From: Eopsaltria australis
Lineage: Eukaryota; Chordata; Aves; Passeriformes; Petroicidae
Assembly: GCA_034509425.1 (NCBI GenBank)
Contig: JAVTVJ010000011.1
Coordinates: forward strand, 9,128,001-9,192,000
Reading direction: 5' to 3'
DNA: 64,000 bases
The position numbers were made by a program, and so were the translations under genes. Below the pieces are notes generated by a model. The model ran no database searches. It was not told the origin of the DNA and saw only the letters and a program-made list of their open reading frames with translations. The first letter of the stretch is position 1, and each line of letters begins with the position of its first letter. This document shows, one piece after another, positions 37,601 to 50,009 of the stretch.

Positions 37601-38768
37601 TCCTTTTTAAGTTATAATTTCTCCCTTCCTCAACAAGCTTGTCTCTTTTTACTTTCACATTGCAGTCTTTTGGATGTAAGGAGAGAAATTTTACTTCTTG
37701 GGTAGATCATTTGCTCTGGTCCTCTAGATAGGATGGCAAAATTACCATCGGAAAGAGCGATAAATTCAAGTACCATGTGCCCGAGTGCTCCCTTTAATCA
37801 AATGAACCAATTCTCCCTTCCTTCATTTAAAAAAACTCTTTTTATTATGTTTTGCACAGTTGCTTCTACCGCCTTTTTAGTAAATTCTTTGCTGTGGCAA
37901 TGTAAAATTTCACATGTCATTCAGAGTAAAAGCTGTCTGCTTTTGGGGGAAGATACAAGTTTTTTTTTAAGTGACAAATATAAGATAATTTTCCCTTAAT
38001 GGCATCACATACAAATTTCTAACAGAAATTGCTGGTTACATCAGCAGTTAGCAAAGGTCTTAAGTGATTTATTTCTTTTAGTACAGTCCGGGTTATAATC
38101 AGACCTTGCATCAATACTGTAAGCTAAGAATACAGTGATATAAAACTTTGCATAGAGGTAAGGCAGCATTGTAGTGGCCCAAAGCCTGGATTTCTCCCTG
38201 AAGAGTAACTTTCATTAAAGCTTAATTATGAACTTGAAATTAAATTCCTGTCCAAAATACTTTCTTATTATTCAGGCTACACTGTTGTTATCTTGGCAGC
38301 ACAGTTTGTTTCAGCCCTTGAAAGGCTATAAATGGAAGGATTCCAACTCCGCAAGTTCCAAAGCGAGTTTTACCTTAACTGGTTTTACCCTAATCTAGTG
38401 ATCATATAAAATAGCTGATCAAGTTGTATAGTTTACCTGATTAGTCAGTCAGAGGATGTTCTTTTAGGCTGGAAGGGGGGTAAAAAGTCCATAATAGCAT
38501 TGTAATGTCTCTTTCCTTGTACTGAGAGCAATCGACAGGCATCACCACTTTCTAACTTGGGCAGCATTAGTCCACGAGCTGCCAGGGAGATTAAGGTCAG
38601 AAATTTGAATTTGAGCACTCTCTCCTGAGAAAATGTTTCTTGTTTGCACCTGCTTTATTTCTTACTTGCACTCTGCTTCACAAACAAGATGCTTTCAAAA
38701 TATTTCACTTGGGAAGTATTTTGCTACACCATTGTAAATCTTAAAATGGCTTTTACCAAATGAAATTC

Positions 38769-39205
38769 TTCATGGAATTAGAGACTGTCCTGAGTTGGAA
38801 GGGACCCACAAGGATCACTGTATCTAACTCCTGACCCTCCACCAGACAGCCCCAAGAGTCACACCATGTTCTTGAGAATGTTGGCCCTGTGCTTCTTGAA
38901 CTCTGTCAGGCTGGTGCTGTGACCGCTTCCCTGGGGAGCTGTTCCAGTGCCCAACCACCCTCTGGGTGAAGGACTGTTTCCTAACATCCAACATAAACCT
39001 CCCCTGACACAGCTCCATGCCATTCCCTTGGGTCCTGTCACTGGTCACCACAGAGAAACGATCAGTGCCTGCCTCTCCTCTTTCCCTAACGAGGACGTTG
39101 CAATGAGGTCTCCCCTCAAGCCTCCTCCAGGATGAACAGACCAGCTGACTTCAGCTGCTCCTCATACAGCTTCCCCTCAAGATTCTTCACCATCTTCATA
39201 GCCCT
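38769..39205 (-). mobile_element. CR1 LINE 3' fragment on minus strand, well preserved
   Basis: A CR1 3' end read on the minus strand. Plus-strand landmarks are GAGTTGGAAGGGACCCACAA (38793), CAGCCCCAAGAGTCACACCATG, CTTGAACTCTGTCAGGCTGG, GAGCTGTTCCAGTGCCCAACC, CCTGACACAGCTCCATGCC and GGTCTCCCCTCAAGCCTCCT. It looks closer to its remembered family pattern than the other copies here, suggesting a later insertion. It is about 437 bp, 5'-truncated, and has no reverse transcriptase frame. Small internal deletions (for example near 39098) set it apart. Frames of 60-75 codons inside it are by-products of the repeat. Confidence 0.93.
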
Positions 39206-41758
39206 ATTCATTCTTTTATTCTGATCCTAGTAACAGAAAGGAAGAAAAGAGAAAGAACAGATCCCTCTTTACAGGCCTGCTTGGCACACTAAGTTCTGAG
39301 AGTTAAATGGTAAAAGTTTTGAAGCACTCTCCTGTTTTTATAAAAAATCCATCTCCTGTGGAAAAATAAAATGTAACATTGCTCACACTCCAGGCTGGCT
39401 ATTGTAAATGTACACTTCATAATTAACACAGCTGTTCATCTGAGGTGAAAACAGAATCTGCTGTTTAACTGATCCATAGATACAGCTGCATTGTTCTCCA
39501 TCTACACCTTGTCTACCCTCCACCCCATTCCCTCAGCTGCGCAGGGACTTTATCTAAGTGTGTTCCTTTCTAAGACACAGGCAAATACTAAATGGCTTTG
39601 AACTGCAAAGCGATAGCATTATAAGTTTTAATGTAAGTTAGGACAACTAAAGAAACTATGTAAATTATTATGAAATATTGCAGTTTTTCTTTTTTTATTA
39701 TTTGTATGTCATTAATCATGCACAAAAGTGTAAGATGGAGTCTTCCATCACCAGTTTCCTCTTCATGCTTACAGATGACTCTTGGCAAGATGATTTCCTA
39801 TAATTTCATACGATTTCTGCAGAGTTACAGATGCTCAGATATTTTGATGATTCTAGGCAGCCAAGTGATGCAGTGGAGGGGAGGCTGTGGGATATTGCTT
39901 TAAATACATATGTATTAAGGGTTTGAAGGCACACCTCAGATGTTTATGCTTCTCAGTCCCATCCTAGCCACAGAGGGGCCTCTGTCCAAAGCACAAGGAT
40001 AGAAGAAGATAATTTTGACTAAGATGATAAAGAAAACAGGTTTTTATTGCCCCTCTAGTCAGTGGGGGTCATTATATAAGCATGCCCAGGACAGAGAGAG
40101 GGGTGTTAAATGTGTCCCTTTTGCAGGCAGTCATGCAAGCACACTAGTGTTGGCCACCAGAGATCTATGCAAACTGCTGGTGACTTACTCTGAAACTGCA
40201 GGCAGTGTAGGAATCTAAACTGTGAAGTCCTGACAGACACAACCATTAGCCCCAACTCTTCATCAGGGCTGGGGTCTGTTTTACTTTGCAGACCCTGACT
40301 AAGTCAACCTAGTGTCTGAATGTTCTGTGCAAATGTTTCTCATTGGTTTAGTATTATCATGTGGATCTCTTAACCACACCTCACTGTTTGAAGCAGACAG
40401 GCTTATCTCTCAGCTGAGCTCTGAGAACATAAATCAGTGTTGGCATTTCATTTCCCCTACCACCCACTACAAAAAAAAATCTAACACATGCTTACATTGC
40501 TCCTCATACAAGAGGCATTAATTTAGCCCAGGGTGTAAGCAGTAGTGTTCCTGATATTTCCCACTCAACAATCTGAAAGCCTGTAAAAGCAGCCACAAAG
40601 ATGATGAAGAAAGGGTATAGCACTGAGCTGAGAAAACCAAGTTGACAAGTCACAGAAATAATGCTGCCTGAGGTTGAGCCATTAATGAGCAGAAGAAAAC
40701 AAACTTCATCTAGAAGACCGCCTGTCACTTTGAGTGTTATGCTATGAATATTTAAATGAAAATATAGTAAAAGACATACCATTTTTTTCTTCTCAAAATC
40801 AGGAACGTTGTGCCGTAGATAAACTGTGTAGAAAGATGACATGGTTTTAGAGAAGGTGATGTGTTGCTAATTTGAAAGAGGAAAGGACCAAGCCCAGGTG
40901 GTACAGAACTCTGTGGACAGCAAGGACACACTATGTGGCAGCACAGGAACCCTGAGACAGTGAGAAGAACAGGGGTCTGACTAACATAGCTTGTTTTCCA
41001 TAAAACAGGAGAAAAAATAAGAAGTGCTGTTGCTGGCTGCTCTATGGAAGCTTTTCTTGCCCCAATTTTTTTTCCCCCTTATATGGCTGGCTAGAAATTA
41101 ATTACCTTGACTAGCATTAGGCGTCTGTCTCTGCCTCTCACAAAATAAAAAAATGAAAACGTAAAACAAAGACATCTCTGACACTGTACTGAACAATTTC
41201 GGCAGCTGAAGCTGTGTTTAATCTATAAAAAGGTTAGTAATATTTAATACTTCAATTTGTATGCTGGGAGATTTTCTTTTGTTCCTAACAATTCTATATT
41301 TAAGATTACCAGGGCTTCAGGCAGAACTGTTTGGGTAGTAAAGTGATAAACTGACACCAGAATAAGGAGCAGAAAAAACCCATTACGCTAACAGCAGCCA
41401 ACAGCAGTTAATGGTTTTCAGCTGTTGCAGATCTAATTGATCTTGTTGCTATAACAGAAAGCAGTTCTCTGTGATTCATATGCTTTCTTACTGGAACATA
41501 TTCTACTCCCTTGCTGTTTTTAAGCCTCACTAACTCTGTTTTTTCCCTTTTCTTAAATGCCATTGCTAACAACACATTCCATTTAAAGCTAATATTAGTC
41601 AAATAAAAATTCTGTTTAGTTTGCTGAACCTTAAATTTTCTCTCTTCATTCAAAAGAAAGGCCAAATTACTTAATTTCAGTTGTACATTTCTTGCATGCA
41701 TTAATCCCCTTCTTTGAGATGTCACACCTAGTGCTCATTATTCTCGATTTATACCTAC

Positions 41759-41902
41759 CTTGAAATCCATATCTGCCACGAAGGTATCAGATGGGACTAA
41801 AGTGACATAAACATTTGCCATCAGTTGCAGCGTGATGCCAAAACCCCTTCTCAGTCCTGCATGTGGAGCTTCCATTGATTTCAACAGGATCCAGTGTGTT
41901 TT
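41759..41902 (-). other. Candidate coding exon, 144 nt, phase 0 at both ends (unproven)
   Basis: Read on the minus strand, a CCTGCAG acceptor (41903-41909) is followed by exactly 48 codons open in only one of three frames, ending at CAAG|GTAGGT, a near-consensus donor. The peptide begins KTHWILLKSM, contains MANVYVTLVPSD and ends VADMDFK. It has no domain I recognise. The pyrimidine tract before the acceptor is only moderate. Part of the segment (about 41835-41900) resembles an old repeat motif common in reptiles and birds (ATTGATTTCAA-type with flanking GCATGTGGAGC), so it may be an exonised repeat, or a chance combination. It could splice in frame with the candidate at 43326-43383. Confidence 0.22.
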
Positions 41903-41985
41903 CTGCAGGACATGGTTTGAGGAGTACAACTGATACAGCTGCCTGTACCATTTGGACTCTACATACAAGTGTTTTGCGTTTTTCC

Positions 41986-42001
41986 TTTTTTTTTTTTTTT
42001 T
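41986..42001. repeat. Poly-T run, 16 bases
   Basis: Mononucleotide run preceded by TTTCC and followed by ATAG, which incidentally forms an acceptor-like sequence on the plus strand. No supporting exon follows. Confidence 0.9.
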
Positions 42002-43325
42002 ATAGCATTTGGAAACTTCTGATGTATTGTTTACATTCTACAGAAACATTAATTTGAAGATCTAAAGCATTTTTCTGTAATTTTATTAGTAGTTATTATA
42101 TTAGGAGTGTTTTCTTGTGATTTTATTTTTTGTCAAAAAGAAACTGGAGAAAACAGGAATTGTGTGAAAATCAGTAGAAACTTGGATTCAGTGCTGTAAT
42201 TCTAACTCATCAAAGGAGAGTTTGTTTTCTTATTCTAAAGATGAGTGCACATCAAGGGGGAATTTTGAGTAGAAGTCTTGGGAATCTCAATGGAAATGCA
42301 CACTCGATGTTTTGATATAGTTCAGATTGCTTCTTCACTTTGGGGGCTGCCTGTATCCCTAAGCAGGCAAACTGCTCTACAAAATGACTTTGCCTACCAG
42401 TTTTATGTAAAAAGAATCTTGGCTCTCAGCCTTTGCTGTAGTTGCATTGCTCCCTGTATTATTTAAGTTAAATACCATGTATTAAAAAACTTGAATCATC
42501 TTTCTCCAGGGGAAAAAATAGTTTTGTAACTGTTTAAGTGTTGGAAAGTCTAATTATACCTCCTGTTCATTCCCTTTTGTTCTTGTACAGGCATCCATTG
42601 CTGCAACGGAAGATAAAGTAACATTTCCAGACAGGAAAGAAATGGGGATTTGGTTTTTTTTTTCTTCTTTCTTCCTTTCTTGTTTCTGTTGCTGCATTGT
42701 TCTGGTTTGTTTTTTTAAAGGTTGACACAGAGCCCCCTGAGAATTTTTAACATATGAGAGTAGATAACCTTGTTCTTTTGTTCACTCATCCCTGCCCTGT
42801 TCTGACTGCCTGGGGCTGTTTTCTGAATATTCCATTTCATATCCGTTTAACACTTTCTCCATTCCTCTTTCTGCCTTCATTCATCAGTTCAGCATAATGT
42901 TACATCCAGTGCATCAGCAGAAAGCATAACATGACCTTCAGACAGAGTCTCATCAGTGCCTCATTGAAGGAACAGTCACTAAGAACAAACCAAGGTTGTA
43001 TAAATGCAAAGAACCCCATGGCAGGAAAATGCTCAGGTTCAAATTTAGCATTGCCTTTAATCCTTTTGCTTATCAGAGACTTGACACTTAAAAGATTCTG
43101 CTGTTTTTACTTATGATGAGAAGCTCTTTATATGCTGCCTTCCCTGGTGTTCAACACATTTCTCACAACGTTGTCCTTGGGGAAGTATGGTAACAGAGCT
43201 CAGAGTAAATCTTGGGCTATAAAAAGACAAGAAACTCCAGTAGACCTAACTCAACATCAGAAAAAGGTTTTCCACATACTTAGCAGCCATCTCCTTTTTT
43301 AACCAAAAAAACAATAGCATCTTAC

Positions 43326-43383
43326 CATCCTGGTTAAAGAGAAGGACTTGGTGAAAAGCTTGTAAAGGAGCATCTTGGCATAC
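43326..43383 (-). other. Candidate short exon, 58 nt (unproven)
   Basis: On the minus strand a TTTATTCTTCAG acceptor precedes 58 bases that end at GGATG|GTAAGA, a good donor. Two of the three frames are open. In one, the exon starts with the last base of a split codon, encodes 19 residues beginning YAKMLLYKLF, and ends on a codon boundary, which fits the phase-0 start of the candidate 1.4 kb downstream at 41759-41902. Neither reading is recognised. The size is small for an exon and the match of phases has a one-in-three chance of arising at random. Confidence 0.2.
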
Positions 43384-43652
43384 CTGAAGAATAAACATAG
43401 CCTCAGAAATGAATTGACATGAAACACAAATGATTTCTGAAGTCACTCCTAACCATAGTTAAAGGGCAGGTTTAAGAAACACTTACTTTCTGCATAGAAT
43501 ATTTAATTTTTCCATTCAAATACTTTCTCAAAGGGGTGTGAAATCAACAATTGGAGTGTGAGGCGAGGCAGAGAGAAGAGTGGGTAGGAAAAGTGATGCA
43601 AATGTGTGAATGAACATGCTCCATTTTCATGAACAATGCACTAGCATTAGGA

Positions 43653-43702
43653 AGTCACGTTTTATACATGAGCTTTTACAGTCACGTTTTATACATGAGC
43701 TT
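43653..43702. repeat. Tandem duplication of a 27-bp unit
   Basis: AGTCACGTTTTATACATGAG plus CTT occurs at 43653-43675 and again, without change, at 43680-43702, separated by TTAC. The identity of the two copies points to a recent duplication. Confidence 0.95.
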
Positions 43703-44708
43703 GGGAAATTTTAACTTTAAATATTAAAACTTTTTTGGTAGTTTAAAAGTCTTCTGCTTCTGAGAGGGAAAACGAAAGTGCTTACAAGAAAATAAAAGCA
43801 AAATAATCAAATAGACTAATTCATCTTCTTTAGGTTTTTAGGAAGAGATTGGAAGACAGTAACAAAATCAGGATTTCAGGAGATACAAAATTTTAACCAA
43901 AAAAATGTAAAACCCTGCAAATGACACAACAGCAAATAAAGTGTACACTAGAAACCAAAGCCATCTGGCAAATTAAGTGAAAATTAATGATTAAAGAAAA
44001 TCTCACTGTGTTTGTAGTGTATTTTCATCCATCTGTGCCCAATTATAAAGGAGTTGTCAAAGAAAGCAAGCCACTGGTAGTTAATGTCAAACTAATCCAG
44101 AAAGCCTGAAAACGTCCATCAGTGTTTTTCTTACAGTTTCTAATCTCTGCAGGTTTCTGATAAGAGCAGCATTAAACTATGGTGTCATGAATCTTGGCTC
44201 TCACGTTTGAAACTAACAGAGATGTACTACCTCTGATCATTTTAGATTAAGGAAATACTATCTTTCAAAAGTTGCACTACAGATAGAATTTATAAAAGGA
44301 AAAAACTCAGTTCAGATCCATTCGTGTCATACGCAGCCAGCAGAGCAATTGCAGTTAACAATACCTGGAGCCTGGGAGCGTCAGCTGCGACCCGAGCAGA
44401 TCCTGCTCAAGTGCTGCATTGTACTGCCAGAGCAGGCGGTGCTGGAGAGATGACACGCCTTGCACTGTGTCCTCTTGGCTTCACAGGGCTTTGGGCCCCA
44501 GGCACAGGGGCTGAGGCTGTGAATTTGCAAATTTCCTGACACCTCGCATTGTACAAGCACTGCAATTTCACACCCTCAGCTCACAGCCACCTGCATGGAC
44601 TTGCTCAGTGCCTGAGATCCACAGAGCAGCTGTACATTGTTCTCTCTGCAGAGAAGAGGCTGTTCCCTCTTTGAAGAGGAAGGAGCCCATGATTCCTTTC
44701 CTTATTTT

Positions 44709-44745
44709 GGGCCCTAGGATTATTTTGGGGCTCTAAGATTATTTT
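44709..44745. repeat. Tandem duplication of a 19-bp unit
   Basis: GGGCCCTAGGATTATTTT (44709-44726) and GGGCTCTAAGATTATTTT (44728-44745) differ at two bases. A local slippage product. Confidence 0.8.
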
Positions 44746-45885
44746 AGCCATTATTAGACATGATTCTAATCTGGCTACATCTGTGACATGGTGATGGGTA
44801 GAACTCGTGTATAACCTTCCTTAGGTAGGTTATGCTTTTGTCTTTCTCTAGCACAAATGAAAAGAAAGATACATCCAAATGGCAATTTCACAGATAATTC
44901 TTGTTGTCTTGATGTCCTTAACCACTAATTGAAAAGGAAAACTAGTCTCTGTACACTAAAGGTAATCTTTATGAAACTCCTCCATATTTAGACCTAACAA
45001 CATTTTAGACCCAGCTGTACGTACACACCAGAAGAAATCATAAGGAACAAGTAATTTGCTTTGTGTTCTTTCTTTCCATTTTTTTTTTATCAGAGAAGTG
45101 AATGACAAAAAGACAATAGGTAGTAGTATTAACCAACTCTTTTTTGTGTGGATTCTTTGGTGCCTGGTAGTAAGGCATAAGCTTGCAGTTGGGTGGGCTT
45201 TTTTGTTTTGGGGGTTTGTTTGTTTTTTATTTTGTCAGTTTAGTAAAGGGTTATTTTTTTTTCCTGGCTTCTTGTCCACCAAATATTAAGAAGAGCAGTT
45301 TGGAACTGTGATCGGTGGGGAAAAGGGGCAAAAAGCATTGGTAAAGCTGTCGTCATTCTCTAACACTGCACTGTTCACCATCAGCCTCCTAGTATTGTCT
45401 CCGAAGTACGGACATTTTATTCATTCTCAAAGTCTTTGTACAAGTCCTCATTCCTGGGGTGCTTCTGGCATGGTCTATATTAGAATTCACACAGGTTTGA
45501 GAAGTTCATATATATGAAACATTTACAGTTGTAAAACTTAAAACTCAGTGACATCTGTTTTCTCGAGTGGACCCATATGAAGCAGTTGTACCCAACTCCT
45601 TTAAATAAAGCACTTGAATTAACCCATTACACTCTTCCCACAGCAGCCAGTATAAATCAATGTTATCAGCTAGCTGGTAATCATAACATTTACAGACCTC
45701 TCAACATCCCTTACATCTAGTACATTAAAATTGTCTGCTCAAATGTAGGCCCTAGTTTGACATGTAATTGGTTTTGGCTGCAGTTCAGGCTTACACAGTC
45801 CTTGTAGCTCCTTGGTTGTGTTGGTAGAAGTATTTGTGAAGCCATGCAGTGAACCAGATCAGGGACCCAAGCCAAGTTACAGGAT

Positions 45886-45900
45886 AAAAAAAAAAAAAAA
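45886..45900. repeat. Poly-A run, 15 bases
   Basis: Mononucleotide run after GGAT; no retrocopy is recognised upstream. Confidence 0.9.
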
Positions 45901-46856
45901 TATTAAGGTTATTTTTGAGCTAGATCAATTCCCTGTACTAGCAAACTGGAGGCAGGAACAAAAAAAGCAGGGAAAACATGAGAACTAGTGCCAGCATACC
46001 ATTGAAATGGAGGCATGTCAGGCCATGTTTTCAGTGTAAACTTCCAGAGCACTGTAAAAGATTGCTCCATCTAAATGCCAACATTAAACAGTAATTCAGG
46101 AAACCTCTTTGTTATTGTCAAAGTAGAAATTACTGTCTTGACAAATTGATCTAGAATGCAAAACTCATTCTTTAAGCTTGGATTGTCTAATTCTTGGGTA
46201 AACATTATTATTGGGGTGGGAGGGGTGGTAAATTGCTGTATTACATAAATGACTGATAACGCTATTTTTATATTGCAAATTAGATTCTACTTCAAATTAA
46301 AAGCTAAACATAGCTACAAGGGGCTAGATTGTGCCCAGTTTATACCTGTGTATTCCCATTTATGTCAGTGATGCTGATTAAAAAGTAATTTAGAGCTAAA
46401 TTTTGTCTGAAAAGTTTCCGTTTACTCCTTACACGCACAGCATTCATTGTTGTATTTCTTTTAATATAATTTGCACCATCTGTAGCTATATGTGTGTATT
46501 TTATTTTCAAGTCCTATAGGAGTTTATGTTGCACATCACATCTAGTATTTCCAGACGTGCAGCAGTAAAAGAGGAAATTCTGGTGTGGTTGTTTGGAAGT
46601 ACTGATATATTATTTCCTTTCCACTTTTTCTCTTCTGTAGATACCCATTTTGAATGCTGTAGCTGTGTGCACCATATGGACACACAAAAATTGCCTGGCA
46701 TATGTCACATGTAACATCACCTTCGTGAATTGAATTTTGGTTTCACATAACCACACCTCAAAAAATTAGAAAGTACTAATATTGAACTTGATATTTTAGG
46801 AGGTATTTTGCCTGTATCCTGTCTGAAGGTTCAGCAAGCAGATGTGGCTTGGTGTT

Positions 46857-46909
46857 GGAATGAAGTATTCACTTCATTCCACTTGAGGTTTTAATAATCA
46901 ACCTCAAGT
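46857..46909. repeat. Two abutting perfect hairpins
   Basis: GGAATGAAGT (46857-46866) pairs with ACTTCATTCC (46871-46880) across a 4-base loop, and an eleventh pair could form at 46856 and 46881. Immediately next, ACTTGAGGTT (46881-46890) pairs with AACCTCAAGT (46900-46909) across a 9-base loop. Two perfect 10-bp stems back to back in 53 bases are unlikely in random sequence. The contents do not match a known RNA family or transposon end. Confidence 0.85.
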
Positions 46910-48647
46910 AAGCTCTGCTCAGCCAAATGCTGCTCAGTTAAACATGGCTAAGAACTTGCAGCTCTAACATTACTTAAAGTTGAGGCCACTTTAGATTGGA
47001 GGCTCTGGAGTCAGGGGCTTATCTTCTGTGAAGTGTTTTTTTCTTTTTCCTCTTGAGGTTTAGTGTTAAATCTCTTAAGAAAACTATTTTTAAAATAGGG
47101 AAAATGTTTGTGTGATGACTTAAATATTCCTTGAAGACAAGTTTTTGTAAATTAATTGTTAAATGTCAGGTTTTTCATGGTAGTCTCTCTTTAGCCCCCT
47201 CTCAGTTTCCAACTTGATGTTCCTAACATCAGATACAGCTGCCGTATTTCTGAGATAACTCTTCCCTAAATGGTGTTACCAAGAGCACTGCCTGCAGGAA
47301 ATTCATCCCTCCTCAAAGCTGTCCCCTTTCCAAAACTTTATCGTGGGAGGGGCTACCAAACATTATTCTGTAATGAAATCACCATCCTTTTAATGCCTAT
47401 TTTGAAAACTGAGAAATCTGCAAAAATTCTTGGCTTTCATTATTACAGATATGGAAAAGCTAATGTTCTGTGTGTAAGTTCAGCATCTGCAAACATCAAC
47501 AGACACTTGACATGGACTCTGTGAATCACCCCACTAGTTGAATCAGCTAGAAATATAAGTGTGTATATTTTAGATATATTTGTTTAGCTGAAGAGTTTTG
47601 TCTTGCATTTCTTATTCTTTTTAGAGGGAGTGTAAGGTAAAACAGATTAGTGCTTCCTGAAAAATAAATAAGAAATCATTAAAGCAGCCACGGTAAAATC
47701 AAGCCATAGGCAAACTTGTATCTTGTACAGTAACATGATATTCTCCGTGTGTGCCTGTTTAATATCTTTTAAGCCACCCTTGGGCAGGACCCCACTGTAA
47801 ACAAGCTGTCGAGTTTGACTTGGAACATCCTTTTAAAAATAACACTAATAAATAAACATTCTGTCTTCACACATTTTGCTGCCAGGGATTCTCCATTTCT
47901 AAACTTTAAAATGTAATGATTTTTAAAGGTTTGATGTAATAACTGCAGTCTTCTTTGTTTTCATAAACATGAATACTTCATTTTTCATTTGTTCAATGTT
48001 TTAAAATTAAAACTTCTATTTTATTTTATAATTATATACTGTCATTCTGCTAAAAACTTCCATTGAAATCAGCCCTATCTATTAAATTCTCTGTCAGGCA
48101 GTGTCATATAAATCAGTAATAGTAATATCAGGCAATAATAGAAGAGGAATTTGAGTTTCAGATTATTAATAGCTGAAAAACAAGCTGCACAAAGGAAATG
48201 GTTTGCAGTGTACAGGACGATCATGCATTAAACAAAAAGCAAGTGAGATATGTGGCCCCCTGAAAAGTCAAATGTATTATGCCATGTTCTGTTTTCATGA
48301 GTGGCCAGATGTTGCCTCTGCTCACGGGTACTTCCATGCAAACTGAGGTCCGCCAGGGCTCTTTGCATTTTTGTGAGCTCCAGACACAGAAGAAGCAGGA
48401 ATTCTGAGTGTGGAGTTTCACCACATCTGACTCTGAATTAAAAACATATTTTCTGAACAGCGAGCCCAAAGAATGCATTCAATTAGATGAATTTGTGAAC
48501 AACCTGAGACACTGTTGCCACAGCATTTGAGAGAAACCACATTTGCTGGACTTGAGAACTGACAACATTTCACATTATTTGACACTTGATTTGTTATTGA
48601 TTTCATCTTGCTTGCTACAACTCCTGGCCCAGTTTTTTTGACTTTTA

Positions 48648-48661
48648 TTTTTTTTTTTTTT
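48648..48661. repeat. Poly-T run, 14 bases
   Basis: Mononucleotide run preceded by other T-rich blocks (48632 onward). Confidence 0.9.
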
Positions 48662-48771
48662 AAGTTCTACTACTATTTAGCTTTATTATACAGTTTCCCT
48701 TTGGAGAAGATGTGTGCATGTATAGACAATGTTGGCAAGTCTTGAAGTTTTATTGAGACTCTTATACTTCT

Positions 48772-48814
48772 TGTGTGTGTGTGCATGTACAGTGCTTTAG
48801 GAGATGTACATGCA
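48772..48814. repeat. (TG)n tract leading into a 9-bp inverted repeat
   Basis: A short TG run (48772-48783) merges with TGCATGTAC (48782-48790), which is repeated inverted as GTACATGCA at 48806-48814. Alternating purine-pyrimidine sequence of this kind favours Z-DNA; the function is unknown. Confidence 0.7.
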
Positions 48815-49959
48815 TGTTAGAAAGCTCAGCCTTTGCCTGAGAATAATAAGATGTCTAATTCCTATGGTTTTGGAGAAAACCAAAAGAAGGTGTGTCTAAA
48901 AGTCAGTAATGAAGTCAAATAAATGGATACATGCTATTACTTTATCATTTTTATTTGAGTCCTTGCAGTTGGCAATGCTGATTTAACATTTTTGTGTGTT
49001 TAAGATTTCTGCACAGAATAAAAGTGCATATTAAAAGCCATGGGACAACTAGATAGGTTTCTCTCTCAGTAGCATAGATGATACTGCTGTCAAAGTCAAT
49101 GAAAACTGCAGAAGAATTCAGTAAGTTCGGTGTTTCTGTCACTTCACATAAGTATTACTGGCCCCATAATGCTGTTAATTCTTACTGGGTCACAAAAGAC
49201 CACAGCAGTATGGCAGGTACTCCGTGTATGAATGGCACCATGACTGCAGAGCAGTTTCATTGAAAGACCTTTCCATTGTACTGCTGGGAGTTCAAAGGAA
49301 TTTGTTAAGCAGTAGTTGAAGGTTCTTCAATGAACATTGTTTCTAAGCTTTTACTGTTTCATTTGAAAGATACATAAATACATTTTTAGAATTAATTTTC
49401 TCTACTCTATTTCTCTGCATGTGGGATAAAAATGCCATCTCAGTGTTGAGTATTACCATGTTTTTGAAGGTTTGTTCAGTACATGGGACATGCTTGGTGC
49501 ATAAATTGTGTGTTTGACAGTGGAATTTTTGTGACAGACTGTGGAGCCATCAGATAAATTTCATTTACAATGCCTGTTTACCTGCCTCATCTTCATTCTT
49601 GTCTCTATTCATTTTGATTTGAACTCACTGTTACATGGAAGTATCACCCTGCAAAATAGAAATTTATTTTCACCTGCAGCATACACATTTAGAAAAAGAA
49701 AATCTAAAATGTTTTTTTCTTATTTTGCTTTATTCAGTGATCTAAGAGCCAATATTTTGTAAGCCACTAAAAGCTTAATCAGTAGAGCTGAAAATTCTGT
49801 TTTCTGGTATTGCAAGACATTCCTTTCAATTCATGGTAGGTTGTGAGTTACTGGATCTTAAAACTGTAGTACCATGACTTATAGGGAATAAATTTTAATA
49901 ATTTTCATAGATTATTGAAATATATTCCTTATCATTTTATTCTCCCTTTAAGGCCTATA

Positions 49960-50009
49960 AAGTTGAACTCATGATAATAAAATCAAGTTGAACTCATGAC
50001 AGTAAAATC
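49960..50009. repeat. Tandem duplication of a 25-bp unit
   Basis: Two adjoining copies (49960-49984 and 49985-50009) starting AAGTTGAACTCATGA differ at two bases; a partial third start (AAGT) follows. A local duplication. Confidence 0.95.

Larger units (their letters stand above)
31241..38768. other. AT-rich non-coding stretch
   Basis: About 7.5 kb without a recognised gene. It holds a CT microsatellite (31921-31961), a 35-bp tandem duplication (34603-34672), a long polypyrimidine tract ending in CAG at 33783 with an open frame after it, and a run of purines near 36400-36430. Other open frames are under about 105 codons and resemble nothing known. Confidence 0.6.

Noticed and set aside
44330..44640. 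GC-richer patch as a promoter or first exon
   Set aside because: CpG is sparse, there is no TATA or clear start context, and the 71-codon frame is unrecognised.
46321..46415. Resemblance to an ancient amniote repeat (GGGCTAGATTGTGCC...TTTATACCTG pattern)
   Set aside because: The likeness is loose and from memory, and the inverted right end expected for that element could not be found.
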